From: JAWKWH01 sp963669285
GTDB lineage: Bacteria; Pseudomonadota; Alphaproteobacteria; Rhizobiales; Rhizobiaceae
Direction of reading: 5' to 3'
NCBI GenBank assembly: GCA_963669285.2
Contig: CAXXSI010000016.1
Location: 1-64,000, forward strand
DNA length: 64,000 bases
The notes beneath the pieces were generated by a model. That model saw nothing but the letters and a program-made list of their open reading frames with translations. It was not told where the DNA came from and ran no database searches. The translations under genes were made by a program, and so were the position numbers. How positions within the stretch are numbered: position 1 is the first letter of the stretch; each line of letters begins with the position of its first letter. This document shows, piece after piece, positions 8,093 through 18,637 of the stretch.

Positions 8093-10035
8093 ATGACAAC
8101 TTTGCACCGCTGCCTTGGTGTCTGTCTGGCAGCACTATTGCTGGGGGGCTTTCGACTCGTCGCGTTTGCCGCCGGCGATAGCGACTATCATAACGATGCG
8201 TTATCGGATATCGGCATTTCCGTCACGAAGGGTGCCGCCGCCGGTTATGTGCTGGATGCAGCGTGCGCGCAGTGCCATGCCGACAAGGCCGAGAGTTTTG
8301 GCAGCGTCGGGATGGCAAAAAGCTTTTACCGCCCATCGCTTGCGACGGTGATTGAAGATTTCGACAACAACCATTTCCATCACAAGCCGTCGAACCGACA
8401 CTATGAAATGGATCTGCGCGGCGATGAATACTGGTTTAGGCGCTATCGCCTGGCAAATGACGGCCGCAAACTCGATCTGTTCGAACGAAAGGTGGATTGG
8501 ATACTGGGTTCCGGGCACAACACCCGGGTCTATCTTTACCAGACCGCCGATGGCGCCATGTTCCAATTGCCTCTTGGCTGGTACAGCCGGGACAACAAAT
8601 GGGAGATGGCGCCGGGGTTCGAATGGAAACGGCATTTGGGCATCATGCGTACCGTCAGGCGACAATGCATGTTTTGCCACAATGCCTATCCCGACGTTGT
8701 GGCGGGAAGTGACATTTTTGGTATGGACGATCTGTTTCCCCATGATTTGCCGGAAGGGATCGGTTGCCAGCGCTGCCATGGACCAGGTGCCCGGCACATC
8801 AGCTTGCTTCATGAAGAAGAGCAGGATTTGGACGCAGTCCGAAATGCAATCGTCAATCCGGCAAAACTACCGCCCGAGAAGCTCTACAGCATTTGCTACG
8901 GCTGCCACATGCAGCCCGCCGTGGCGATGACCGCCGTACGCAAGTTCGGTCGCGGGGCCTATTCGTTTCGTCCCGGTGAATTGCTGTCCGATTTCCGCGT
9001 CGATCTGGACATTCAAGAGCGCGACAAGACCCGGATCGAGCGATTCGAGATCAACCATCACCCATACCGACTGGAACAAAGCCAGTGTTTTATCAAAAGC
9101 GAAGGCAAGCTTGGTTGCCTGACATGTCACGATCCGCACATCAAACGGACGCCGGCAGAACGTGCATCACACTATCGCAAAGCCTGCTTGTCTTGCCACG
9201 GCGATGGCGACGGCAACCTGGAAATTGCGTCCGCAGCGGGTGCCCGTCATCCCACTGTTACGGATGATGATGACTGCACCGCATGCCACATGCCTGAGAG
9301 GCGAACCCAGGATGTCATTCATGTTACGATGACTGATCATCTGATCGCGAGAAATCCGGCGGATTGGAGTTGCTTGCACCGATTGAGAAGAAAGAGACCG
9401 ATATTGAGGAGGTGTTCACGCGATTGTCCGAAGCGGCGATGACGGAGAGTGAACAGACGATCTACAAGGCCATAGGAATATTGCGTTATTCTCGCGGCAG
9501 CTATGCCGCGGCGGCAAACAGTCTCGAGCGTCACCTGCTCGAGAATGGCCATGCAGCTTTCGAACCATGGTTGGAACTGGCCTGGAGCCATCTGAAGCGG
9601 CGGAATTATGCCAATGCCCTGAAATATGCGCGCGAAGCTGCGGAGCGTGTTCCGGATCATCCGAAGGTCATGCGGATTGAGGCGGCAGCTCGCTACGCTT
9701 TGGGGGAAAAACCAAATGGCATCGCCATATTGGAGGGGCAGATCGACCGCGGCGCCGAGCAGACATTCCGGCTTGCGGTCATGAAATCCGGGACAGGCGA
9801 GGATGAACAGGCGATCGCATTGGCCCGCACGGCGCTGGAACAGCGGGACAATCTTTGGATCGCCTGGCGACTGATCGGTGAGATTGAGCTGAGGCGTGAG
9901 CGTTACGATGCTGCGGCGACGGCGTTTTTCAAGGCGTTGGCGATTGAGCCGGACGACGATCGCAATCGAAATGGCGTCGTTGCATCACTTGACGCGCTCG
10001 GGCGGGTGATGGAGGCCGAGGACTACAGAGATTAG
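8093..10035 (+). pseudogene. Heptahaem cytochrome c with C-terminal TPR domain, one frame break
   Basis: An exported multihaem cytochrome (signal peptide residues 1-27) with seven CxxCH sites: CAQCH, CMFCH, CQRCH, CYGCH, CLTCH, CLSCH and CTACH. This resembles the cytochrome c554-like family in which a TPR domain follows the haem domain. The first frame ends at 9442 in nonsense, while a second frame starting near 9364 (LLAPIEKKETDIEE) encodes ~220 residues of helical TPR-like repeats to 10035. One base is missing at about 9350-9366, just after DHLIARNP. Restored length is about 647 residues. It is periplasmic and would transfer electrons; the substrate is unknown. It is divergent from the sco operon. 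Confidence 0.82.
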
Positions 10036-10051
10036 CCCTGACATGTTGCGG

Positions 10052-10066
10052 GGCACCGCCGGTGCC
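10052..10066. terminator. Short hairpin between convergent genes
   Basis: GGCACC-GCC-GGTGCC is a perfect 6-base stem between the cytochrome-TPR stop and the convergent kinase stop. There is no T run on either side, so terminator activity is uncertain. Confidence 0.3.
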
Positions 10067-10076
10067 AACGGAAGCC

Positions 10077-12377
10077 TCAGGCGGCTTCGGCGACTGTGAT
10101 ATCGGGAATTCTGACCGAAACGATCGTTCCCACGCCCTCGGTCGAACGGATTTTCAGCTTGCCGCCATGCATTTCAGCCAGCGAGCGGGAAATCGCCAGT
10201 CCGAGCCCTGAACCGGTGTGGTTTTTGGAGAATTGGTTTTGTACCTGTTCAAACGGTCGGCCCAGTTTTCGCAGCGCCTTTTTCGGGATACCGCAACCGC
10301 TGTCCTCTATCGTCAACACCAGCGCGCTTGATGTCTTGCGGGCGCGAACCAGGATGTTGCCGCCGGTATCGGTGAACTTCACCGCATTGGACAGGAGATT
10401 GATAAGAATCTGTTTGGTCGCACGCCGGTCTGCGGTCACAGACATGTTTTCGGGAATGCTGAGCTCGACATTTATGTCTTTCTCCTTCGCCTGAAGTGAG
10501 ATGACTTTGACCGTCTCGGTGATCAGCGGACAAAGATCGACCGCTTCGCGCTCAAGCGACATGCGACCGGCCTCGATCTTCGACATGTCGAGAATGTCGT
10601 TGATGACACCGAGTAAGTAGCCGCCGCTGGAATGGATGTCGCTGACGTACTCCTCGTATCTGTCGGAGCCAATTGGCCCGAACAGCGCAGACTGCATCAG
10701 TTCGGAGAATCCGATGATGGCGTTGAGCGGTGTGCGCAATTCATGCGACATGTTGGCGAGAAACTCCGATTTCGCCTTGTTGGCGGCTTCCGCGCGCTCG
10801 GTTTCCTTCATGTATTTCTTGTTGAGTTCGACAAGTTCGCGGGTGCGTTCTTCTTCGGATTTGCGCGCCAGCGAAAGGTCGTGGATCGTCGCCATCAGTC
10901 TGCGTTCGCTGTCGACGAGCTTCTCCTCATGTTGCTTCAATTGGGTGATGTCGGTGCCGATCGAAACCATGCCGCCATCCTTGGTCGGCAGTTCGTTGAC
11001 CTGCAGCCAACGGCCGTCCGCAAGCCTGCGCTCGAAGGTGCGGTTGCCCTTCCGGTTCATCGGGCTTGCCAGGCGTCGTTCAAAAGCGAAAGCAGTCATG
11101 CGCTTCTCAACGTCGGCGCGCAACGTGCCGGGGATCACATCGGCGTCGGTCAATCCCATGTGGTCGAGGTAGATCGTGTTGCACATGACCAACTGCTGAT
11201 CGCAGTCCCAGAGCACGAATGATTCCGGCACATTTTCGACAGCCGCCCGCAGGCGGATGTCTGAGGTTTCAGATTGCATGGCTAGGCGCTGCTGTTCCGT
11301 CACATCGACGGCGATCCCGACCAGGTGCACCTCCGGGGATTCACGGTCTGACACTTCGGCCCGCGCACGCATCCAAACCCAGTGCCCCTCGGCGTGCTTC
11401 ATGCGGAACACCCGGTCGATGCTCTCAATCTCGTTTGCCGCGATCTGCTTGGCGATTTCCAGCAGGTCACCGTCGTCGGGATGGATTATCTTGGCAACCT
11501 GACCGAACGACAGCATCGAGTGGGATGGTTCGTAACCGAGAAGCTCGTACATGGATCGCGACCAGTACATACGGCCGCGGCTCATGTCCCAATCCCACAG
11601 ACCACAGCGGCCGCGTGCAAGTGCTAGGTCAATGCGCTGGTGGGCATTCAGATAAATCTTGTCTGCCAGCTTGGCGCGGGTTGCCTGGCTGAAATAGGCA
11701 TACAGGATGATGCTGAGAATGGCGGCGGTGAGGACGAACAGGGTCACATTGAGTGAAACGGATTTGCGCCATTCGCCGAATACTGCATCCACCGGCACGA
11801 ATGCTGCCGCTGCACCACCTTGTGGCGTCAGGCTGAGTGCTGCAAACCATTCCATACCGTTGACATGTATCCGCATCACGCCAGCGCGTTCGCCGAACAA
11901 AAACAACGGCTGGGCGCCAGTTAGAAGCTTATCGAGCGATTTCCCTGCGAACACCGAAGCGTTGTTGCTTGTTTTCACTACCTTGAAATGGTCGTCCGTC
12001 ACGACCAGCACATGGCTTTGCGACAGGGCGCCAAGGCGTCTGGTAGATTCAATCGCCTCATTGACGTTGCCAAGGCCGGATTTGGACAATGCGCGCTCGA
12101 GCTGGACGCTGCTGAGCGAGAGCATGGCGCGTGCGTTGGACTCGATGCTTTCATGCCAGTTTGCCAAGGCCAGCATCCGTGCCGCCGCGACAATGACCAG
12201 AAAAACAATGATCAATGCAGGTATGGACCGCCGGACGATTGGCTCGATCGCCAGCAAACGCCGATAGTCGGGTGCCGCGATAATCCTGGCTGCTCCCTGA
12301 AGGCTGCGCTCCGACCTCCCTCGAGCGCGGTCAAAGAAACGCCATCCGGTCGCGCGTTGCGCGTCCGCCTTGGCCAT
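10077..12377 (-). CDS. PAS-domain sensor histidine kinase, PleC/DivJ-like
   Basis: An inner-membrane two-component sensor kinase of 766 residues. In order: cytoplasmic N-terminus; membrane segment ~50-72; periplasmic sensor ~73-210; second membrane segment ~210-233; a PAS_3-type PAS domain ~250-370 (LGYEPSH...IHPDD); a second PAS ~375-490; a coiled coil; HisKA with phospho-acceptor His in ANMSHELRTPLNAIIGFSE near residue 545; and HATPase with NLLSNAVKFTD, DSGCGIP and GSGLGLAIS. The domain plan and H-box match the alphaproteobacterial PleC/DivJ/PdhS group that feeds the CtrA cell-cycle relay, but no response regulator is adjacent, so the assignment is tentative. ATG 12377 has GGGGAG just upstream and is preferred to TTG 12392. 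Confidence 0.88.
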   Translation of the reverse strand: MAKADAQRATGWRFFDRARGRSERSLQGAARIIAAPDYRRLLAIEPIVRRSIPALIIVFLVIVAAARMLALANWHESIESNARAMLSLSSVQLERALSKSGLGNVNEAIESTRRLGALSQSHVLVVTDDHFKVVKTSNNASVFAGKSLDKLLTGAQPLFLFGERAGVMRIHVNGMEWFAALSLTPQGGAAAAFVPVDAVFGEWRKSVSLNVTLFVLTAAILSIILYAYFSQATRAKLADKIYLNAHQRIDLALARGRCGLWDWDMSRGRMYWSRSMYELLGYEPSHSMLSFGQVAKIIHPDDGDLLEIAKQIAANEIESIDRVFRMKHAEGHWVWMRARAEVSDRESPEVHLVGIAVDVTEQQRLAMQSETSDIRLRAAVENVPESFVLWDCDQQLVMCNTIYLDHMGLTDADVIPGTLRADVEKRMTAFAFERRLASPMNRKGNRTFERRLADGRWLQVNELPTKDGGMVSIGTDITQLKQHEEKLVDSERRLMATIHDLSLARKSEEERTRELVELNKKYMKETERAEAANKAKSEFLANMSHELRTPLNAIIGFSELMQSALFGPIGSDRYEEYVSDIHSSGGYLLGVINDILDMSKIEAGRMSLEREAVDLCPLITETVKVISLQAKEKDINVELSIPENMSVTADRRATKQILINLLSNAVKFTDTGGNILVRARKTSSALVLTIEDSGCGIPKKALRKLGRPFEQVQNQFSKNHTGSGLGLAISRSLAEMHGGKLKIRSTEGVGTIVSVRIPDITVAEAA

Positions 12378-12560
12378 GAAGGCTCTCCCCAAAAACTTGT
12401 CCCCGTATGATCCGACAAACGCCGCACGCCCGAATCATCCATAAAGAATCAAAGGTGATTCGCCTTGTCCAGTCCTTTTTTACGTTTTGTTAGGAAATCG
12501 GCATATGCGACCGGAAATAAACATGATTTGGCGCCGGATCGTCCGGAGCGCGGCCGACAA

Positions 12561-15206
12561 TCATCCCAATGTTCTTTCGACGATATCGCGCAGATCGGTC
12601 GACAGGGATTTTTCTGCGGCAATGCGGGCCAAACACCGGCGAACTTTCTCGCGTCGTCCAGGTTCGAGCGAGCGCCATGAGCGCAGCGCCGTGGCAAGTC
12701 TCGCGGCGACCTGCGGATTGTTGGCATCGATTTCCAATACTGCTTCGACGAAGAGGTCGTAGCCGGCACCATCGGCGCGGTGGAAACCGGTTTGGTTGGC
12801 GGCAGCGAATGCGCCGATCAGCGAACGCACGCGATTTGGATTGGTCAGAGAGAAACCGGGATGGCTTAACAGCCGATTGACGGTCTCAACGGAGGCGGGA
12901 CCAGGCGCGGTGGCCTGGACCATGAACCATTTGTCCATGACCAGCGGATCATCACCGAACTTTTTCTGGAACTTCGAAAGTGCGTGGGAAGTCTGGCGGG
13001 TGGAGCCAAAGCGATGCACAAGCGTGGTCAGCGACGCGGTCAGGTTGGTCATGTTCTTCGATTGCGCAAATCGTTTGGCCGCCAATTCGGGTGCATCTGC
13101 GGCGATGGAAAGATAGTCGGCGAGCAAGTTGGACAGGGCGCGTTTTCCCGCACTTTCGGCGTCGGGACTGAATGACCTCGCGCCTGTGTGTTCGCGAACG
13201 AGTTCGCCGAACAGGTTGACGTGCTCGACTGCAATGGCTTTCGCCAGCGCCTGGCGGGAGGCATGTATCGCGTCGGGATCGATGTTCTTTGCCATTTCGC
13301 GTGCGATATCGCTTTCGCTTGGCAAGGAGAGCACGAGTGCGCGAAAGGCAGGCTCCAATTGCGGGTCGCGGGCCAGATCACCCATCAACTGTATGAGATC
13401 GGCGGAGAATTCGGGCTCTTTGCCACCGCGAATACGCCGCGCCGCACTGATCAATGCCTCGACCAGCAATGTGGTCAGTGCGGTTGAACGTGCGACCAGA
13501 TCGCTGTCATGGCGAGCGAGAAATAGGCGGTCTGAATCCGACTGTTGTAGAGAAAGCGTGACCGGGGCTGAGAAACCCCGATTGATTGACAGGACCGGCC
13601 TCGATCCAACACCGGAAAATACAATGCGCTGGCGGCGCTTGGTCAACTGGATTACCCCATCGTCGACCTGTGCGCCCTCGACCTTGTCAAATGTCGTGTC
13701 GCCGCCGTTTCCGCCAACCAGCCCGAAGGCCAACGGAATGTGCATCAGTCGTTTGCGACTTTCCCCGGGGGTGGGAGGCACCGATTGTTCAAGTTCGATG
13801 GTGAAAGTACCAGCCTTGCGGTCATGTGATGTGGAGACGGATACATTCGGCGTGCCCGCCTGGTGATACCAGATCGAGAACTGTTTGAGGTCATGGCCGG
13901 AAGCCTCTTCGAAACATGCCACGAAATCCTCAATGGTCGCCGCATCGCCATCATGGCGCTTGAGGTAGAGATCCATGCCTTCCCGAAAGGTTTTGTTACC
14001 GAGGATCGTTCGGATCATGCGAACCACCTCGGAGCCTTTTTCGTACACCGTCGCGGTATAGAAATTATTGATCTCGCGGTACCGGCGTGGCCTGACCGGA
14101 TGGGCCAGCGGGCCGGCGTCCTCCGGGAATTGGTGACCCTTTAGTGCACGAACCTCGCTGATGCGCTTGACGGCGCGCGAGCGCTGGTCCGCGGAAAACT
14201 CGTGATCGCGAAAGACGGTCAATCCCTCTTTCAGGCACAGCTGGAACCAGTCGCGGCAGGTGATCCGGTTACCTGTCCAGTTGTGGAAATATTCGTGCGC
14301 AATGATGGCTTCGATATTGGCGTAGTCGGTGTCGGTTGCGGTATCGGGATCCGCCAGCACGAACTTGTCGTTGAATATGTTGAGCCCCTTGTTTTCCATG
14401 GCGCCCATGTTGAAGTCGGAAACCGCGACGATGTTGAAGACATCCAGATCGTATTCGCACCCGAACCGCTCTTCATCCCAGCGCATGGAGCGCTTGAGTG
14501 CATCCATCGCATAATGTGCGCGATCCTCCTTGCCGGGCTCGACGTAAATACCGAGCTTTACTTTGCGGCCCGACATCGTCGTGAAACGGTCGGCAAGAAG
14601 GCCCAGATCACCGGCGACCAGTGCAAACAGATAGGATGGTTTGGGATGCGGATCGTGCCATTCAGCAAAATGACGGCCGTTTTTCAATTTGCCGGTTTTA
14701 CCGGGATTACCGTTTGAAAGAAGGATCGGCGCCTCGGCAACGGGTGCCTCAATTCGAACCGTGTAAACTGACAGAACATCGGGCCGGTCGAGAAAATAGG
14801 TGATCCTGCGGAATCCCTCCGCCTCGCACTGGGTGCAATAATTGCCGCTGGAACGATAGAGGCCCATCAGCGCCTTGTTTTGGTCGGGATTGATTTCCGT
14901 TTCGATGGTCAATTTGAACGATTTGGCCTTCGGCGGGTGTTTCAGGACCAGACGTTCGGGCGTGACCGAGATGTTGTCATTCTTGACCGTTTTGCCGTTG
15001 AGCAGAAGCGATCTGAGGACCAGTCCGTCGCCGTTCAGTTCCAGAGGCGTGCCACCTTCGGTCGTATTGCGCCGCTTTATGGTGAGTTCAGCCTTCACCA
15101 CCGCATTTTCCGGGGATAGATCGAAGACCAGATTCGTCTCGGGGATCAGGTAAGCGGTGGGCTCATAATCTTCGAGGCGGAATGTCTGACCGGCTTGGGT
15201 GGGCAT
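12561..15206 (-). CDS. pepN: Aminopeptidase N (M1 family)
   Basis: A zinc aminopeptidase of 881 residues, close to the E. coli PepN length. The exopeptidase motif GAMENKG is followed by the zinc site HEYFHNWTGN and the distal ligand in LKEGLTVFRD. The C-terminal half is the helical Ig-like/ARM region of bacterial PepN. It acts in the cytoplasm in the last steps of peptide breakdown. The frame is open upstream to 15311, but ATG 15206 (MPTQAGQTFRLEDYEP) fits the family start. A 180-base gap separates it from the downstream kinase, so they need not share a transcript. Confidence 0.95.
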   Translation of the reverse strand: MPTQAGQTFRLEDYEPTAYLIPETNLVFDLSPENAVVKAELTIKRRNTTEGGTPLELNGDGLVLRSLLLNGKTVKNDNISVTPERLVLKHPPKAKSFKLTIETEINPDQNKALMGLYRSSGNYCTQCEAEGFRRITYFLDRPDVLSVYTVRIEAPVAEAPILLSNGNPGKTGKLKNGRHFAEWHDPHPKPSYLFALVAGDLGLLADRFTTMSGRKVKLGIYVEPGKEDRAHYAMDALKRSMRWDEERFGCEYDLDVFNIVAVSDFNMGAMENKGLNIFNDKFVLADPDTATDTDYANIEAIIAHEYFHNWTGNRITCRDWFQLCLKEGLTVFRDHEFSADQRSRAVKRISEVRALKGHQFPEDAGPLAHPVRPRRYREINNFYTATVYEKGSEVVRMIRTILGNKTFREGMDLYLKRHDGDAATIEDFVACFEEASGHDLKQFSIWYHQAGTPNVSVSTSHDRKAGTFTIELEQSVPPTPGESRKRLMHIPLAFGLVGGNGGDTTFDKVEGAQVDDGVIQLTKRRQRIVFSGVGSRPVLSINRGFSAPVTLSLQQSDSDRLFLARHDSDLVARSTALTTLLVEALISAARRIRGGKEPEFSADLIQLMGDLARDPQLEPAFRALVLSLPSESDIAREMAKNIDPDAIHASRQALAKAIAVEHVNLFGELVREHTGARSFSPDAESAGKRALSNLLADYLSIAADAPELAAKRFAQSKNMTNLTASLTTLVHRFGSTRQTSHALSKFQKKFGDDPLVMDKWFMVQATAPGPASVETVNRLLSHPGFSLTNPNRVRSLIGAFAAANQTGFHRADGAGYDLFVEAVLEIDANNPQVAARLATALRSWRSLEPGRREKVRRCLARIAAEKSLSTDLRDIVERTLG

Positions 15207-15336
15207 CGAGGTACTTTCTGGCACACAATTATCTGGGGCGCGCCTCTTTACACGTTTATCCGGTATCGACAAAACTTGATTTGCACCTATCTGTCTACGA
15301 ATTGCGGACAACTCCCCAGCAGCGAGATTTCAGCGA

Positions 15337-17645
15337 ATGAACGTGGTTCCCCCAAAATTCGGCATGGGCGCTTCTGCGCTGCGACTGGAAGATGATGCAT
15401 TCGTCACCGGCAAGGGCAACTACGCTGATGACCACCGGTCAGACGATCAGTTGTACGGTTTCGTGTTGCGTTCGCCTTTTTCCAAAGCGCGTATTGCCGA
15501 TATTGCAACCGATGAAGCGTCCCTTTCAATGGGGGTTCATCTGATCCTGACCGCGGCCGATATCCCGCATCTGGGCAAATTGAAATGCAGTGTCATGCAG
15601 CCCCAGCCAGATGGAACGCGCGCGCCAACCAAAGACATTCCAATCCTGTGCGAGGACCGCGTACAGCATGTCGGTGATGCGGTCGCATTCGTTGTCGCCG
15701 ATAGCCGTGCCGCCGCACAGGATGCCGCCGAACTGATCGAGGTCGATTACGAGGACGAAGAACCGGCAATCGGCACGGCAGATGCTTTGGACGAGGACGC
15801 ACCCTTAGTATGGCCGGAACTCGGAACAAACCGTGCCTTTGTCAACGAGTGGGGAGACCGGCAGGCGACCGATGCCGCGTTTGAAGCGGCCGCTCATATT
15901 ACGAGGATCGAGTTCGTCAATAACCGCCTGGTGACCAATTACATGGAGCCGCGGGCAGCGACTGGCGAGTGGCGGCAGGATGAAGACCGCTTTATCCTCA
16001 ACACGGGTTCCCAAGGCGTGCACGGAATTCGCGACGGACTTGCCGGAGTGGTGTTTGGTATTCCGAAAGAGAAGCTCCGGGTTGTTACCGGCGATGTGGG
16101 TGGCGGCTTCGGCACAAAAGCGTTTCTTTACCGTGAGCACGCGCTGGTGTTGGAGGCCGCCAAACGGCTTGGCCGCCCGGTCAAGTGGACATCGGACCGC
16201 TCGGAACATTTCCTGACCGATTCACAAGGGCGGGACAATGTCACAATCGGGGAAATGGCGATGGACGAAAACGGCCGGTTTTGGCCGTGCGCGTGCATGT
16301 AATTGCCAATCTGGGCGCTTATACCCATCAGTTCGGACCGATGATTCCAATGTTTGGCTCATTCATGGCCACCGGTGTCTACGATATCGCGGCGATGGAC
16401 TACACCGTCACCGGCGTCTTCACCAACACCACGCCGGTCGATGCCTATCGCGGCGCCGGCCGTCCGGAAGCAGCCTTTATGATCGAGAGCCTTGTCGAGG
16501 TGTGCGCCAGGGACCTCGGTGTTTCGTCGGCGGAAATCCGCCGCCGCAACTTCATTCGTCCGGACCAGCTTCCGTATCACACACCCGGTGGGCGCATGTA
16601 CGATGTCGGCGAATTTGAAGCCAATATGGATCTGGCGCTAGAGCGATCCGGCTGGGCGGGTTTTGAGGACCGACTGGTCGAAGCAGCGGGCCGCGGGAAA
16701 ATACGCGGTATCGGCATGTCGACCTATATCGAGGCTTGCGCCTTTGCCGGCTCCGAACCCGCATTTGTCGAGCTGACGGAAGACGGTACGGTGGTCTTGA
16801 AGATCGGCACACAATCGAATGGGCAAGGCCATGCAACGGCATATGCGCAGTTTGCCGCCGAAAAGCTCAATGTCGACATTGCCAAAATTCGTGTTCGCCA
16901 AGGCGATACTGACGAACTGGACAAGGGCGGCGGCACTGGTGGGTCACGATCCGTTCCGCTTGGCGGGATATCGGCGGCACGGGCGGGAGAGGATCTCGCC
17001 AGGAAAATCCGAAAAGTTGCTGCTGACGAGATGGAAGCTGCGCCCGATGACATCGAGCTGATTGACGGTGTCGCGGTGATTGCCGGAACCGATCGGCGCA
17101 TGGATTTTGCCGCCATTGCCAGAGCCGCCAAGTCTCCCGACGACCTCAAGGGCGAGGGTGAATATGTCCAGAAGGAGGCAACCTATCCAGCGGGCACTCA
17201 TATCTGCGAAGTGGAAATCGATCCTGAAACCGGCACGACGGAAATCGTTACCTACACCATTGTTGATGATTTCGGTGCCACCGTGAATCCGCTGCTGCTC
17301 GAAGGCCAGGTGCATGGCGGGGTGGCGCAGGGATTGGGTCAGGCACTGATGGAGGACACCGTCTACAGCGAAGACGGCCAATTGATATCCGCCAGCTTCA
17401 TGGACTACGCCATACCGCGCGCGGACGACCTGCCTTCATTTGGATTTGAAACGCGCAATGTGCCGTCGACCACCAACGCGCTCGGTATCAAGGGCGCCGG
17501 CGAAGCCGGAACGATCGGCGCCACACCAGCGGTGATGAACGCGATCAAAGATGCGCTCTGGCGGGCTCACGGTATCCGCCATATCGATATGCCGGCGACC
17601 CCCAACAAGGTGTGGCAATCGATTGCGGATGCCGGGTCCGTCTGA
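15337..17645 (+). pseudogene. Molybdenum hydroxylase large subunit (CoxL/XdhB type), one frame break
   Basis: Molybdopterin-binding subunit of the xanthine dehydrogenase/CO dehydrogenase family. N-terminal Ald_Xan_dh_C domain (GKGNYADD...), then the molybdenum-binding domain with GDVGGGFGTK, the active-site loop AYRGAGRPE and the catalytic Glu in GIKGAGEAGTIG. The loop AYRGAGR is the form-II type, not the AYRCSFR of true CO dehydrogenase, so the substrate is unknown. The frame breaks at a TTTT run (16279-16282): one more T would give GRFLAVRVHVIANLGAY and a 769-residue protein. No FAD or iron-sulphur subunit gene is near, which is unusual because these enzymes normally need both. Confidence 0.88.
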
Positions 17646-17656
17646 ATGAACGCGAA

Positions 17657-18616
17657 ATGACCGCCCCGACAAGCGGCGGCAGTTCAGCAACCGGCAAACC
17701 GCTGACCGGCATAGCGCTCAAGATCGCTTCGGTCGCGGTGTTCGTGGCCATGATGACGTGTATCAAGGCAGCTGGCCCTCTGCCGCCCGGCGAAATCGTA
17801 TTCTTCCGCTCCGCTTTTGCCATGCTGCCGGTATTCGCCTTTCTGGCATGGCGGCGGGAACTGGCAAGCGGGTTCGCGACCAAGCGACCACTAGGCCATG
17901 TTGCGCGCGGGTTGGTTGGCGTGTGTGCGATGGCGCTCGGGTTTTTCGGGTTGACCGTTCTGCCGTTACCCGACGCAATCACAATCTCCTACGCGCAGCC
18001 GCTTGTGCTGACTGTGCTCAGCGCAATTTTCCTGGGTGAAACGATCCGCATCTTCCGCTGGAGCGCTGTCGCGGCGGGCATGATCGGGGTTTTGATCATA
18101 TCATGGCCCAAACTGACCTTATTGACTGGTCACGGTGAGGTTGGGCAAACGGAGGCGGCCGGCGTGCTGGCGGTGCTGGGTTCGGCCACCCTTGCTGCCA
18201 TCGCTATGATCCTCGTGCGCCGGCTGATCGACACCGAAACGACGGCGTCGATCGTCGTATGGTTTTCAATGACGGCGACAATCGCCGCGCTGTTCACAAT
18301 CCCGTTCGGTTGGCAGATGTTGTCGGTCAACCAGGTCGTGCTTTTGATCAGCTCGGGCATTTGCGGCGGTATTGCACAATTGCTGATGACGCAGGCCTAT
18401 CGCCATGCGCCGATGTCGACGGTGGCACCATTTGACTACACATCAATGCTGCTCGGTATCGCCGCCGGGTATTTGTTCTTCGCCGACATTCCGACCGCAC
18501 AGACATTGCTTGGCGGCTCCATCGTCGTGGCTGCCGGCCTGTTTATCATATGGCGTGAACACAGGCTTGGGATAAAGCGCAAGGGCGCAAGGCGGGTGAT
18601 GACCCCGCAGGGGTGA
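17657..18616 (+). CDS. EamA/DMT family transporter
   Basis: An inner-membrane drug/metabolite transporter of 319 residues with ten predicted membrane segments arranged as two EamA repeats (residues ~20-150 and ~175-305). PDAITISYAQPLVLTVLSA and YRHAPMSTVAPFDYTSML are the typical family turns before segments 4 and 9. The substrate cannot be read from the sequence. ATG 17657 lies 12 bases after the stop of the upstream molybdenum hydroxylase gene, suggesting co-transcription. The frame is open back to 17612 but that part overlaps the hydroxylase. Confidence 0.9.
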   Translation: MTAPTSGGSSATGKPLTGIALKIASVAVFVAMMTCIKAAGPLPPGEIVFFRSAFAMLPVFAFLAWRRELASGFATKRPLGHVARGLVGVCAMALGFFGLTVLPLPDAITISYAQPLVLTVLSAIFLGETIRIFRWSAVAAGMIGVLIISWPKLTLLTGHGEVGQTEAAGVLAVLGSATLAAIAMILVRRLIDTETTASIVVWFSMTATIAALFTIPFGWQMLSVNQVVLLISSGICGGIAQLLMTQAYRHAPMSTVAPFDYTSMLLGIAAGYLFFADIPTAQTLLGGSIVVAAGLFIIWREHRLGIKRKGARRVMTPQG

Positions 18617-18637
18617 TGTGCGTCAGTGCTGGCCGGT

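Noticed and set aside
15337..17645. Genuine carbon monoxide dehydrogenase (form I)
   Set aside because: The active-site loop is AYRGAGR, not AYRCSFR, and no CoxM/CoxS genes are adjacent.
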